Positions 50,600 to 59,401 of a stretch of 64,000 nt of DNA are shown here, piece after piece. Within the stretch, counting starts at the first letter, position 1; the number at the start of each line of letters is the position of its first letter. A program made the translations under genes and the position numbers. The notes beneath the pieces were generated by a model. It saw only the letters and a program-made list of their open reading frames with translations. It did not search any database and was not told the DNA's origin. The stretch is from NCBI GenBank assembly GCA_040755535.1, contig JBFMAV010000002.1, positions 62,001 to 126,000 of the forward strand. The letters run 5' to 3'. The stretch comes from Aquabacter sp040755535. Its GTDB lineage: Bacteria > Pseudomonadota > Alphaproteobacteria > Rhizobiales > Xanthobacteraceae.

Positions 50600-51706
50600 A
50601 TGAAGAAGCTCTTATTGGCGAGCTTGGCGCTGGGCGCAGGCCTCGCGCTCGGTGGCGTCGCACATGCTCAAGCCCCGCTGAAACTGGGTGTCGGCGGCCC
50701 CATGACGGGCGCCAATGCCGCGTTCGGCGCGCAATTGAAGACCGGCACCGAGCAGGCGGTCGCGGACATCAATGCGGCTGGTGGCGTCAACGGGCAGAAG
50801 ATCGAACTGTATGTCGGCGATGACGCCTCCAAGCCCGAGCAAGGCAAGGCCGCTGCCAACAAATTCATCTCCGACGGCGTGAAATATGTGGTCGGCCACT
50901 TCAACTCGGGCGTCTCCATCCCGACTTCGACGGACTATGAAGAGGCTGGCGTCCTCCAGATCAGCCCGGCGTCCACCAATCCCACCTTCACCGAACGCAA
51001 GCTGTGGAACACCTTCCGCACCTGCGGCCGCGACGACCAGCAGGGCGCTGTGGCGGGCGAATACATCGCCAAGAACTTCAAGGGCAAGAAGGTCGCCATC
51101 GTCCATGACAAGACCCCCTACGGAAAGGGTCTGGCGGACGAGACACAGAAGGCCATGAACCAGGGCGGCGTCAAGGAAGTCATCTACGAGGGCATCAATC
51201 CCGGAGAGAAGGACTATTCGGCTCTCGTCTCCAAGATGAAGGCGGCGGGTGTGGACCTCGTCTATTATGGCGGACTGCATCCCGAAGCCGGCCTGCTGGT
51301 GCGCCAGATGCGCGACCAGGGACTGAACACGGTTCTGTTCTCAGGTGACGGTATCACCGACAAGGAATTCTGGACCATTGCCGGCCCCGGCGCTGCAGGC
51401 ACGCTCATGACCTTCGGCCCTGATCCGCGCAAGAACCCGGCCGCGAAAGAGGTGGTGGAGAAGTTCAAGGCCAAGGGCATCGATCCGGAAGGCTACGTGC
51501 TCTATTCCTATGCTGCCGTTCAGATCATGAAGCAGGCTATGGAAGCCACTAAGTCCACCGACCCCAAGAAGCTGGCGGACTACATGCATTCCGGCGCCAC
51601 GTTCCAGACCGTGCTTGGGCCGCTCACCTTCGACAAGAAGGGCGACATCACGAAAAAGGACTATGTGGTCTACGAATGGAAGAACGGCAGCTACAGCGAG
51701 CTGTGA
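50600..51706 (+). CDS. livK: Branched-chain amino acid ABC transporter substrate-binding protein
   Basis: The 368-residue protein has a signal peptide (M-K-K-L-L-L-A-S-L-A, cleavage after A-H-A-Q near residue 24). The periplasmic type-1 binding fold shows G-V-G-G-P-M-T-G-A-N-A, D-D-A-S-K-P-E-Q and Y-V-V-G-H-F-N-S-G. It delivers leucine/isoleucine/valine-type substrates to LivHMGF. AGGAGA precedes the ATG, and the gap of 108 bases allows separate, higher expression. Confidence 0.92.
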   Translation: MKKLLLASLALGAGLALGGVAHAQAPLKLGVGGPMTGANAAFGAQLKTGTEQAVADINAAGGVNGQKIELYVGDDASKPEQGKAAANKFISDGVKYVVGHFNSGVSIPTSTDYEEAGVLQISPASTNPTFTERKLWNTFRTCGRDDQQGAVAGEYIAKNFKGKKVAIVHDKTPYGKGLADETQKAMNQGGVKEVIYEGINPGEKDYSALVSKMKAAGVDLVYYGGLHPEAGLLVRQMRDQGLNTVLFSGDGITDKEFWTIAGPGAAGTLMTFGPDPRKNPAAKEVVEKFKAKGIDPEGYVLYSYAAVQIMKQAMEATKSTDPKKLADYMHSGATFQTVLGPLTFDKKGDITKKDYVVYEWKNGSYSEL

Positions 51707-51726
51707 CGGAGCATTGATCCAGGTTT

Positions 51727-51759
51727 GGCCCGCGCCGCAAAGCGCGGGCCTTTTCTTTT
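51727..51759 (+). terminator. Rho-independent terminator of the liv operon
   Basis: GGCCCGCGC (51727-51735) pairs with GCGCGGGCC (51742-51750), followed by TTTTCTTTT, 20 bases past the livK stop. Confidence 0.92.
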
Positions 51760-51836
51760 GCAGGAGACCTTCTACCAATGGCGGCAAGCGCGCCCGGCCC
51801 ACGGGCGCCTAAAGACCGCGGAGAGGGACACGCACC

Positions 51837-52457
51837 ATGCTGAAGCTCTGGGGACGCATCAATTCAGTCAATGTAAAGAAGGCTTATTGGGCGCTGGAGG
51901 AAGTGGGGGTCGCCTATGAGCGCGTCGATGCCGGGGGTGCCTTCGGGCTGGTGAAGGAGGAGCCGTTCCTGTCGCTCAATCCCAACGGCGTCATTCCCTT
52001 GCTCCAGGACGGCGGCGTTGCGCTGTGGGAGAGCAATGCTATCGTGCGCTATCTGTCCGCCCAACACGGGGTCGGCACGCTCTGGGCCGAGGATCCGGCG
52101 GAGCGCGCCATCGGCGACAAATGGATGGACTGGGCCACAACCACCTTTGCCGGCCCGTTCCGGGACGTGTTCTGGAATCTCGTGAGAGCGACGCCGCAGG
52201 AGCGGGACCAGGCGGCGGTGGAACGCGGGCATGCCGCCTGCTGCGCCCTGCTGCCCCGCTTGGATGCGGCGCTCGCCCGCGCGCCCTATCTCTCCGGCAG
52301 CACGTTCCGCATGGGAGACATTCCGCTCGGCTGCTTTGCCTATCTCTGGTTCGAAATGCCCATCGACCGCCCGCACCTGCCCCACCTGGAGGACTGGTAC
52401 GCCCGCATCCGCACGCGTCCGGCCTTCCAGAAGGCGGTGGCGACGCCTTTGACCTGA
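51837..52457 (+). CDS. Glutathione S-transferase family protein
   Basis: The 206-residue protein has an N-terminal thioredoxin-like domain (L-W-G-R-I-N-S-V-N-V-K-K, then N-P-N-G-V-I-P-L-L with the cis-proline and W-E-S-N-A-I-V-R-Y-L, the glutathione-gamma-Glu site) and a helical C-terminal domain. It resembles theta/beta-like bacterial GSTs. Ser10 or nearby could be the active residue. The substrate is unknown. It stands alone after the liv terminator. Confidence 0.88.
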   Translation: MLKLWGRINSVNVKKAYWALEEVGVAYERVDAGGAFGLVKEEPFLSLNPNGVIPLLQDGGVALWESNAIVRYLSAQHGVGTLWAEDPAERAIGDKWMDWATTTFAGPFRDVFWNLVRATPQERDQAAVERGHAACCALLPRLDAALARAPYLSGSTFRMGDIPLGCFAYLWFEMPIDRPHLPHLEDWYARIRTRPAFQKAVATPLT

Positions 52458-52469
52458 CGTCGCGGTGGG

Positions 52470-53201
52470 TCAGCCGATGGTGGACAGGACCGGAAACGTC
52501 TCCAACAGCCAGTAGGAGGCGTGGGCGAACCATCCGGACATGAAGGCCAGCCCCGTGACGATGAGCAACACGCCCATCGCCTTTTCGATCGTCGGCAGAA
52601 ACCGGCGCATATGGCGCAGCCCGTTGAGGAAGGGGCGTACCGCCAGAGCAGCGAGAAGAAATGGCACGCCAAGGCCGGCCGAATAAACCGCGAGGAGCAG
52701 GGCGCCCTTCTCGACCGTGGCGGAACTCCCCGCCACCGCGAGGATGGCCCCGAGCACCGGCCCAAGGCAGGGTGTCCAGCCGAAGGCGAAAGCCAGCCCC
52801 ATGACAAAGGCGCCCCAAATCCCGGTCGGCGGTGCCACCTCCTTGCGTGCCGTGCGCGAGAGAAGGTGAATGCGGAAAACGCCAATAAAATTCAGCCCCA
52901 TCACCACGATCGCAAGGCCCGCGATCACCGAGAGCAGTTCGAGATGGGCGCGAAGCAGTTCCCCGACCGCCGAAGCGCCCGCGCCGAGCGTAACGAACAC
53001 GACGCTGAAGCCAGCCACGAACAGCACGGCGCCGGCGAAGGTGCGGGCTGCGACACGTTCCAGGGGGCGCGCGTTGGAAAGGTCCTCCAGGGTCGTTCCG
53101 CCGATGAAGCACAGATAAGGCGGCACCAGCGGCAGCACACAGGGTGACAAAAAGCTGGCGAGGCCAGCGAGGAAGGCGGCGGGAAGAGTGACATCGGCCA
53201 T
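52470..53201 (-). CDS. ccdA: CcdA/DsbD-like thiol-disulfide transmembrane protein
   Basis: The 243-residue protein has six hydrophobic helices. The paired cysteines are in S-F-L-S-P-C-V-L-P-L-V-P-P-Y (helix 1) and G-W-T-P-C-L-G-P-V (helix 4), the two redox cysteines of CcdA, which moves reducing equivalents from thioredoxin to the periplasm. Such proteins serve cytochrome c maturation. The ATG at 53201 begins the family's usual N-terminus. No ccm genes are close. Confidence 0.9.
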   Translation of the reverse strand: MADVTLPAAFLAGLASFLSPCVLPLVPPYLCFIGGTTLEDLSNARPLERVAARTFAGAVLFVAGFSVVFVTLGAGASAVGELLRAHLELLSVIAGLAIVVMGLNFIGVFRIHLLSRTARKEVAPPTGIWGAFVMGLAFAFGWTPCLGPVLGAILAVAGSSATVEKGALLLAVYSAGLGVPFLLAALAVRPFLNGLRHMRRFLPTIEKAMGVLLIVTGLAFMSGWFAHASYWLLETFPVLSTIG

Positions 53202-53335
53202 GCCCGCGCTATGGCCCTGTTGGCGCGCCTGGGCAAGCCCATCGATACGCTGATCGCCCTGTTGTGATTCACGTTCTCGAATGCCCTTGAATCGCGGACC
53301 CGCTTTGGGCAAGGAGAAAGACGAAAGGGAAACGC

Positions 53336-54340
53336 ATGGGCGGGCTCAATCTGATTACCGACGTGCCGGGGCTCAAGGTCGGAAATGCCGGCGACCTTGC
53401 TCTTGGGTCCGGAACAACGGTGGTCCTGTGCGATACCCCAGCGGTCGCGAGCGTGGATGTACGCGGCGGCAGCCCCGGAACGCGGGAAACCGATCTGCTG
53501 TCTCCCGGTGCGAGCGTGGAGCGCGTGGACGCCATCGTGCTGTCGGGCGGATCAGCCTTCGGCCTCGATGCGGCTTCGGGGGCCATGGATTGGCTGGCAG
53601 CTCACGGCAGAGGGTTTCCGGTGGGGACCGCGCGCGTGCCCATCGTGCCTTCGGCGATCCTCTTCGACCTGCTGAACGGCGGCGACAAGGCCTGGGGTGC
53701 GCAGCCGCCGTACCGAGGCTTCGCCCGTACGGCAATGGAAAGCGCGACCGATGGCGCCTTTCCGCTCGGAACGGTCGGCGCGGGCATGGGCGCCTGTTGT
53801 GCCGGCGTCAAGGGCGGGCTCGGCTCCGCCTCGGCGCGAACCGCCACCGGGCATTGGGTGGGCGCGCTCGTGGCGGTCAATGCGGTCGGTTCGCCCCTCT
53901 TCGGCGGAGGTCCGCAATTCCGAGCCGCGCCCTATGAACGTGATGATGAGTTCGGGGGCCTGGGCCTGCCCGCCATCTGGACCGATGAAGCCGCCGCGCC
54001 GCCGCTCAAGACAGGTGCCACCCGCGCCGCCACCACGATCGGCGTCATTGCGACGGATGCGGCTCTCACCCCCGCCCAGGCGCGCCGGCTCGCTGTGATG
54101 GCGCAGGATGGGTTCGCTCTCGCACTCTTTCCCGTCCACACGCCGCTGGACGGAGACTGCCTGTTTTCGCTCGCCACGGGCCAGCGGCCCGGTGCGGTAG
54201 ACCTGAAGGACGAAGCCCTCATCGGCGGCGCTGCGGCGCTGGTCATGGCACGGGCAATCGCACGCGCTGTGTACGAGGCGCACGCCTTGCCCTATTCGAA
54301 TGCCTTGCCAGCCTGGCGGGACCTGTTCCCGCGCCGCTGA
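53336..54340 (+). CDS. P1 (S58) family peptidase
   Basis: The 334-residue protein has the DmpA/BapA-like fold: L-I-T-D-V-P-G-L-K-V-G-N at the N-terminus, V-L-S-G-G-S-A-F-G-L-D-A-A-S-G, P-L-G-T-V-G-A-G-M-G, and A-T-T-I-G-V-I-A-T-D, the region that normally holds the autocatalytic cleavage site and N-terminal nucleophile. Members are aminopeptidases or amidases active on D-amino or beta-amino acid peptides. The substrate is not known. Confidence 0.88.
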   Translation: MGGLNLITDVPGLKVGNAGDLALGSGTTVVLCDTPAVASVDVRGGSPGTRETDLLSPGASVERVDAIVLSGGSAFGLDAASGAMDWLAAHGRGFPVGTARVPIVPSAILFDLLNGGDKAWGAQPPYRGFARTAMESATDGAFPLGTVGAGMGACCAGVKGGLGSASARTATGHWVGALVAVNAVGSPLFGGGPQFRAAPYERDDEFGGLGLPAIWTDEAAAPPLKTGATRAATTIGVIATDAALTPAQARRLAVMAQDGFALALFPVHTPLDGDCLFSLATGQRPGAVDLKDEALIGGAAALVMARAIARAVYEAHALPYSNALPAWRDLFPRR

Positions 54341-54388
54341 GCGGACCGAATTCCCTTGCTGGCGGCTGAGCCGCCGGCTTCACTCCAC

Positions 54389-54931
54389 ATGTCCCCAACT
54401 GCGAGCCACATCCGCCCCATGAGCGCCGTTCCTCCCGTAACGCCTGTTCGCAGGACTCGCGATGCCTCACGCCCCGGCCTCAAAGGCGTGTTGGCGCTGA
54501 TCTTCTGGAGCGCCTGCGGCATTACAGCCGCGCAACTGGCCTGGCCCTTCACCCTGATCGCGACCATCGGACCGGAAGCCACCGTTTCCGCCGTGGTGGA
54601 TGCCCTGTCCGGGCCCAGCCTGCAGAGCGAAATCCTGCGTTTCGGCGTTTTCCCTCAGTTGGCCTTGTTCGTCTGGGCGGCGGCTTTCGTGGTGGTGACG
54701 GTGATGCGCCTGCGCCTCGCCCTCCTCCTGGCGCCGCTTTTGATGGGTCTTTGGGCGCTGGTGTCCATCGTCTGCCAGTTCGGCATCCGCAACGCCCTCT
54801 CGCCCGACGGACTCACGGCCGATGCGCTGGCGACCTTGCTGCCTTCGATCCTCGCGCAGGTTGTGGGCGCCGTGGCTTTTTGGGCCTATATGCGCGAAGC
54901 ACCCGCGCCGACGGCCTTCTTCATCCGATGA
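54389..54931 (+). CDS. Putative membrane protein
   Basis: The protein of up to 180 residues has a basic hydrophilic N-terminus and then four hydrophobic helices (roughly residues 33-54, 81-105, 107-128 and 147-166 from this start). No family recognised. Starts at 54356 (TTG), 54389 (ATG) and 54419 (ATG) are all possible; none has a strong ribosome site. Its last 11 bases overlap the convergent DadA-like gene. Confidence 0.55.
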   Translation: MSPTASHIRPMSAVPPVTPVRRTRDASRPGLKGVLALIFWSACGITAAQLAWPFTLIATIGPEATVSAVVDALSGPSLQSEILRFGVFPQLALFVWAAAFVVVTVMRLRLALLLAPLLMGLWALVSIVCQFGIRNALSPDGLTADALATLLPSILAQVVGAVAFWAYMREAPAPTAFFIR

Positions 54932-56168
54932 ATCTTTCGGCGGCGTAGGGAGCGGGGTCCGTAAAGGGCGTCGCCCCTGTCATCATATCGGCGAGCAGGA
55001 CGCCGGTGGTGGGGCCGAGTGTAAAGCCCCAATGGCTGTGGCCGAAATTCAGGAACAGCCCAGGCTGTCCCGGCGCGGGCCCGACAACGGGCTTCGAATC
55101 GGGAAAGGCTGGACGGCGGCCGAGCCAGGGCTCCGCCTCGCGCGCGGGACCAAGTGGAAACAGACGCTGCGCGAGGGGCGCCACCACACGGGCCGGCCGG
55201 GGGTCCACCGGATCATCGCGCAGCGCGAATTCGATTCCGGTCGTCGCGCGGATGCCAAACCGTGTCGATTGCAAGCAGAAGCCGCCGGCACGGTCCACCA
55301 CGGCGCGCGAGAGTGTGGCGCCCTCCATGGGCGGGAAATGCAGGTGGTAGCCGCGCTTCACCGCGAACGGCAGCTTGAGCTTCAAGAGCCGAAGCAGGTC
55401 CATGCTCCAGGGGCCAAGGCACAGAACGGCGCCCTCCCCTTCGACGGGACCCGCCTCGCAGGCGACGCGCCAGCGTCCGTTCGCACGGGAGAGGGTGCGT
55501 GCGTCCCCCTTGAGGATCAGTCCACCTTCTTCTTCGAACAGTCGCGCATAGGCCTTCACGAGGCCACCCGGATCGCTGCAATTGTCGCAGTCCGGCCAAA
55601 AGGAGCCGCGCAGAAAGTCCGGGCGCAAATGGGGTTCGAGTTTCAGGACACCCCGCACGTCCAATTCCTCAAACGGAACGTCGAGCGCCCGCGCAAGCGC
55701 GCGTTCCGGCGCGGCTGCCGCGTAATCCTTCTGAGACCGATAGATCTTCACCCAGCCGGTCGGCCGTAACAGGTGCGAAGCGCCGGCCGCTTCGGCGAGT
55801 GCGCGATGGTCATCCCGCGCGCGTTCCATGAGTGGACGCAAGTCGCGCGCGCTCTGCGCCAGCGCGGCCGGCGCGGACGCCCGGAAATAGGCATATATCC
55901 AGGGCAAAAGGCCGGGAAGGGCACCCAACCGGTAATTGCTTTGCGGCGCACGCTTGAGGGCGTGACGCACCACGACACCAAGGTCGCGGGGGAAGGACAC
56001 CGGAAACAGCGCGCTGCCCTCGATCACGCCAGCATTTCCGCTGGAGGTCTCCTCTCCCGGCGCGCGCCGGTCGATCAACGCCACCGACAGACCGCGCCGG
56101 CGCAAATGGAGCGCCGTTCCCACGCCCGCCATGCCCGCGCCAAGCACCAGAACGTCCGCCCGAGCCAT
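54921..56168 (-). CDS. D-amino acid dehydrogenase-like FAD oxidoreductase (DadA family)
   Basis: The 415-residue protein has the FAD motif V-L-G-A-G-M-A-G-V-G-T-A (8-19), the S-S-G-N-A-G-V-I-E (about 42-50) active-site segment of DadA-type enzymes, and the C-terminal flavin contact G-H-S-H-W-G-F-T-L-G-P-T-T-G. These oxidise D-amino acids or similar amines and reduce quinone. The exact substrate is unknown. With the P1 peptidase next door it could serve D-amino acid breakdown (weak inference). Confidence 0.88.
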   Translation of the reverse strand: MARADVLVLGAGMAGVGTALHLRRRGLSVALIDRRAPGEETSSGNAGVIEGSALFPVSFPRDLGVVVRHALKRAPQSNYRLGALPGLLPWIYAYFRASAPAALAQSARDLRPLMERARDDHRALAEAAGASHLLRPTGWVKIYRSQKDYAAAAPERALARALDVPFEELDVRGVLKLEPHLRPDFLRGSFWPDCDNCSDPGGLVKAYARLFEEEGGLILKGDARTLSRANGRWRVACEAGPVEGEGAVLCLGPWSMDLLRLLKLKLPFAVKRGYHLHFPPMEGATLSRAVVDRAGGFCLQSTRFGIRATTGIEFALRDDPVDPRPARVVAPLAQRLFPLGPAREAEPWLGRRPAFPDSKPVVGPAPGQPGLFLNFGHSHWGFTLGPTTGVLLADMMTGATPFTDPAPYAAERFIG

Positions 56169-56327
56169 CGCTGCTCCAGATTATCGACAACCTGATCCTG
56201 CCGCGCATTTCCCGTCGATCAAGCGCAAAGACTTTGGACGGCCAATCCGCGTCGCGCGCGGCATACAAGCATGGCCGTGAGACGAAGCGCCGGTGCATAT
56301 CGGCGTGTGGGCCGCGATTCGGCCTTG

Positions 56328-56446
56328 CTAGAGCATGCGCCGATCAGCCTGCATCGCAGGCTGATCGGATCACGCATTCTCTTTTAAAGAGTGAGAGGGC
56401 GAGGTCACCGATCAGATTGTTTCAATCTGATCGGATCGCGCTCTAG
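56328..56446. repeat. Palindromic intergenic repeat (RIME/MITE-like)
   Basis: The 119-base element has inverted ends: CTAGAGC at 56328-56334 and GCTCTAG at 56440-56446. It contains two hairpins sharing the outer arms CCGATCAG...CTGATCGG. The first has CCTGC/GCAGG inside (56340-56368 region), the second ATTG...CAAT (56418-56434 region). A short AGAG/CTCT-rich, TTTTAAA centre separates them. Similar palindromic repeats are dispersed in rhizobial genomes. The right end overlaps the surf1 stop codon. Confidence 0.75.
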
Positions 56447-57201
56447 CCTGAGGGAGTGGGTCGCGGCATCCGCCCGGTGCGCAGCCTCGTGATGACAAAG
56501 GCGATGTAGACCCCCACCAGGGTTGCCGCGAGCCCATACCACGTCAGCGCATATTCCAGGTGCTTGTTGGGGAAGCTGAGCCGCGTTTCGCCCCCTTGCG
56601 GCAGTCCGCCGGGATTTGGCGTGCCGTCCGCATCAAGGGTGAACGGCGCGACGTCCGCCAGGCCCCGCGCGCGGCCGATCTCGAAGGGATCGCGGCGGAA
56701 CCAAGCATTGCGCTCGGGGGCATTGTCGGGAACGAACCAGTTCGCCTCCTCGGGCAGGCGCAGAAGGCCGGAGACGGTGACCGGCCCGGCAATCTGTCCG
56801 GCCGCGCGCGTCTTGGGATCGCGCCGATCCTCGGGGACGAAGCCGCGATTGACCAGGATGGCGGATCCGTCCGCCTGAATAAGCGGGGTCACCACCAGGA
56901 AGCCGGGCCCCTTGAAAGGTCCTTTCGGCTCGGACAGAACCGTATAGATGAGCGTTTCGCGGCGGTGATCGAAATGGCCCGACGCCGTGATCGGCAGATA
57001 TTCGTCCCGCACACGATCAACGCTGCGCCATTCATGCGGCGGAGGTGCGGGAACGGGCGGGAGCGTGGTGCGGGCCTGCACCTGGGCGATCAAGGCGTTC
57101 TTCCAGGCCAGCCGCTCCAATTGCCAGGTTCCGAGGCCCACCAGCACCGCGAGAGCCATTGCGGCGGCGAGCGAGGGAACCAGCAAGCCGCGCGCTCTCA
57201 T
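56443..57201 (-). CDS. surf1: SURF1 family cytochrome oxidase assembly protein
   Basis: The 252-residue protein has an N-terminal membrane helix (about 5-26) with G-T-W-Q-L-E-R-L-A-W-K-N after it and a C-terminal helix with W-Y-G-L-A-A-T-L-V-G-V-Y. The pattern between helices (Y-L-P-I-T-A-S-G-H-F-D, L-V-N-R-G-F-V-P) is that of SURF1, which helps haem insertion into subunit I. It overlaps the DUF983 gene by 4 bases. Its last codons and stop (TAG) border the palindromic repeat. Confidence 0.92.
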   Translation of the reverse strand: MRARGLLVPSLAAAMALAVLVGLGTWQLERLAWKNALIAQVQARTTLPPVPAPPPHEWRSVDRVRDEYLPITASGHFDHRRETLIYTVLSEPKGPFKGPGFLVVTPLIQADGSAILVNRGFVPEDRRDPKTRAAGQIAGPVTVSGLLRLPEEANWFVPDNAPERNAWFRRDPFEIGRARGLADVAPFTLDADGTPNPGGLPQGGETRLSFPNKHLEYALTWYGLAATLVGVYIAFVITRLRTGRMPRPTPSG

Positions 57202-57587
57202 GCTCCCGGGCGCTGATCGAGCCGGCCCTCTGCGGCCTTGTTGCGAAACTGGAAGGCGATCAGCGTGGCCTTGAGGGGACGCAGCAAGCCAAGTGTGCAG
57301 AGCAGGATCGCCGGAACCCAAAGCACCGCATGCACCCACAGCGGCGGCTGCCACGTTGCCTCAACCCAGAACGCGAGGGCGACCACCAGGAAACCCGCGA
57401 TGAGAATCACAAACACAGCAGGTCCATCGCCCGCATCGATGAAGCCATAGTCCAGCCCGCAGGCATCGCAGGAGGGCGCGGTGTCCAGAAAGCCTTTGAA
57501 GAGACGGCCCTTGCCGCAGCGCGGACAGCGGCAGGAGAGGCCGACCGCCAAGGGCGAGACAGGTGCGTAATAGGGTGTCATGGCCAT
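57198..57587 (-). CDS. DUF983 membrane protein
   Basis: The 129-residue protein has an N-terminal zinc-ribbon-like region with two C-x-x-C pairs (C-R-C-P-R-C-G-K and C-D-A-C-G-L) and then two membrane helices (about 56-76 and 82-102). DUF983 proteins recur in alphaproteobacterial ctaCDBGE operons between ctaE and surf1 and probably help oxidase assembly or metal handling. Overlaps surf1 by ATGA. Confidence 0.88.
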   Translation of the reverse strand: MAMTPYYAPVSPLAVGLSCRCPRCGKGRLFKGFLDTAPSCDACGLDYGFIDAGDGPAVFVILIAGFLVVALAFWVEATWQPPLWVHAVLWVPAILLCTLGLLRPLKATLIAFQFRNKAAEGRLDQRPGA

Positions 57588-57653
57588 GGCGGGCGCCTCG
57601 ATGCGACGCGGGGCGCAGCTGCGCCCCGCTCCAACCTCTTCGGAAAGAGGAGA

Positions 57654-58490
57654 TCAGCCGTGGCCCGCCGCTCCGCTCGCCGCCCACACATAGACGAAGG
57701 CGAAGAGGAACAGCCAAACCACGTCCACGAAATGCCAGTACCAGGCCGCCGCCTCAAAGCCGAAATGACGCTCCGGCGTGAACTGGCCGGCGAGCGCCCG
57801 CCCGAGGCAGACGGCGAGGAAGATCGTGCCGACGATCACATGGAAGCCGTGGAAGCCAGTCGCCATGAAGAAGGTGGCGCCGTAGATGTTGCCCGAGAAA
57901 TCAAAATGGACGTGGGAATACTCATAAGCCTGGCACATGCTGAACAGCACGCCCAGGACCACCGTGCACACCAGGCCCCATTTCAGCCCTTCCCGGTCGT
58001 TCTCCAGAAGCGCGTGGTGCGCCCAGGTGACCGTCGTGCCGGAGGTGAGCAGAATGAGGGTGTTCAGCAGCGGAAGGTGCCAGGGGTCGAGCGCCTCGAT
58101 GCCATGGGGCGGCCAAACGCCCCCGGTGGCTTCGACACGGGCGTAATTGATGCCCTCGTTGACGAACAGCGCGGCGTCGAAAAAGGCCCAGAACCACGCC
58201 ACGAAGAACATCACCTCGGAGGCGATGAACAGGATCATGCCGTAGCGGAATCCGATCTGGACCACCGGCGTATGGAAGCCCTTTCCGCCTTCGCGGATCA
58301 GATCCCGCCACCAGCCGAACATGGTGTAGAGCACGCCGACAAAGCCAACGATCATGGGGATCGTGGTGCCGCCATGCATCCACACGACCGCACCGACCGT
58401 GAGGATGAAGGCCGCCACCGCCCCGACAATGGGCCACGGGCTCGGATCAACCAAATGGTAGTCGTGCTGTTTCGCGTGTGCCTGGGCCAT
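57654..58490 (-). CDS. ctaE: Cytochrome c oxidase subunit III
   Basis: The 278-residue protein has seven hydrophobic helices. Family segments: H-D-Y-H-L-V-D-P-S-P-W-P near the start, F-I-A-S-E-V-M-F-F-V-A-W-F-W-A-F-F, and G-F-H-G-F-H-V-I-V-G-T and W-Y-W-H-F-V-D-V-V-W-L near the end. Subunit III of the aa3 oxidase stabilises the complex and proton entry. 66 bases separate it from DUF983. Confidence 0.96.
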   Translation of the reverse strand: MAQAHAKQHDYHLVDPSPWPIVGAVAAFILTVGAVVWMHGGTTIPMIVGFVGVLYTMFGWWRDLIREGGKGFHTPVVQIGFRYGMILFIASEVMFFVAWFWAFFDAALFVNEGINYARVEATGGVWPPHGIEALDPWHLPLLNTLILLTSGTTVTWAHHALLENDREGLKWGLVCTVVLGVLFSMCQAYEYSHVHFDFSGNIYGATFFMATGFHGFHVIVGTIFLAVCLGRALAGQFTPERHFGFEAAAWYWHFVDVVWLFLFAFVYVWAASGAAGHG

Positions 58491-58578
58491 TTCGGCCGCC
58501 TCCCCTTCCAGCTCACCTGTCCGTGCCGGTCAACGCCCGGCGGCTATCTGTCTCGTTCCTCGCCTGGCGCCGAGCGCC

Positions 58579-59196
58579 TCACCCGCCCTTGCCCGCTTCC
58601 CCCACCGAGGCCGCTTTCGCTGCCGCCGGTTTCGCGGGGAAGAAGGTGTAGGACAGGGTGATGTTCTTGACCGATGCCATGTCCGGATCCTGCTCGATTG
58701 CCGGATCGATGTAGAACACCACCGGCATCTCCAGGGTTTCTCGGGCTTTAAGCTCCTGTTCATTGAAGCAGAAGCATTGCATCTTCACGAAATAAAAGCC
58801 GCTGTTTCCGGGCGTGACATTGAAGGTGGCCTGTCCGAACGTGGGGCGATCGAAGCTGTTCTCGGCGCGAAAATAGACCAGCTTCGTCTCGCCCACCTTG
58901 ACCGTCACGGACGGCTGCTCGGGCTTGAAGACCCACGGCAGACCGGGCGCGACATTGGCGTCGAACCGCACCGTGACCGTCCGTTCCGACGTCCCCTGCG
59001 GCAGTTCGGAGCTGACGCGCGGCGCGCCACCAAAGCCCGTCAGGCTGCAGAACATGGCGTAGAGCGGCACGGAGGCATAGGCCATGCCAACCATAGCGGC
59101 AACAAAGGCAACGCAGGCAGCGGCCACGAGCTTATGCGGCGGCGCCTTGCGGGCTCCCCCTCTCGTTGCGTCCTGCATGTCCTTCGCCTCGCTCAC
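58579..59196 (-). CDS. ctaG: Cytochrome c oxidase assembly protein CtaG (Cox11)
   Basis: Cox11/CtaG delivers copper to the CuB site of subunit I. The 205-residue protein has one N-terminal membrane helix (about 23-45) and then a periplasmic immunoglobulin-like domain with the copper motif C-F-C-F-N-E (about residues 140-145) and T-G-F-G-G just after the helix. Typical length. It lies 88 bases before ctaE and 16 after the small gene. Confidence 0.95.
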   Translation of the reverse strand: MSEAKDMQDATRGGARKAPPHKLVAAACVAFVAAMVGMAYASVPLYAMFCSLTGFGGAPRVSSELPQGTSERTVTVRFDANVAPGLPWVFKPEQPSVTVKVGETKLVYFRAENSFDRPTFGQATFNVTPGNSGFYFVKMQCFCFNEQELKARETLEMPVVFYIDPAIEQDPDMASVKNITLSYTFFPAKPAAAKAASVGEAGKGG

Positions 59197-59212
59197 GGCT
59201 GTCCCGTCTCCC

Positions 59213-59398
59213 TCACAGCGGCCGGTTCAAAACGTTCGGCCCCAGTTTCACGATCGTCACCACATAGAAAAGCAGAACCAGGAACCCGAGCACAGACGCG
59301 ATCGCAATGGAACGTGCCCGTCTCCGCCGCCTCTGCTCCTCGCTCAACACGACCCCGTCCGGCCGCTCTGGCTCGGTCGGGCCTTTCACCTTCGCCAT
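59213..59398 (-). CDS. Small single-helix membrane protein (CoxF-like)
   Basis: The 61-residue protein has a charged N-terminal half with a run of six arginines interrupted by A, and one membrane helix (about 31-51). Such a small protein lies between ctaB and ctaG in many alphaproteobacterial oxidase operons (sometimes called CoxF). Role unknown; probably in assembly. It is only 3 bases downstream of ctaB, so it is cotranscribed. Confidence 0.8.
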   Translation of the reverse strand: MAKVKGPTEPERPDGVVLSEEQRRRRRARSIAIASVLGFLVLLFYVVTIVKLGPNVLNRPL

Positions 59399-59401
59399 GC
59401 C

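Noticed and set aside
57045..58661. 538-codon open frame on the plus strand
   Set aside because: It runs across surf1, DUF983 and ctaE on the opposite strand and shows only shadow composition (Glu, Arg, His, Asp).
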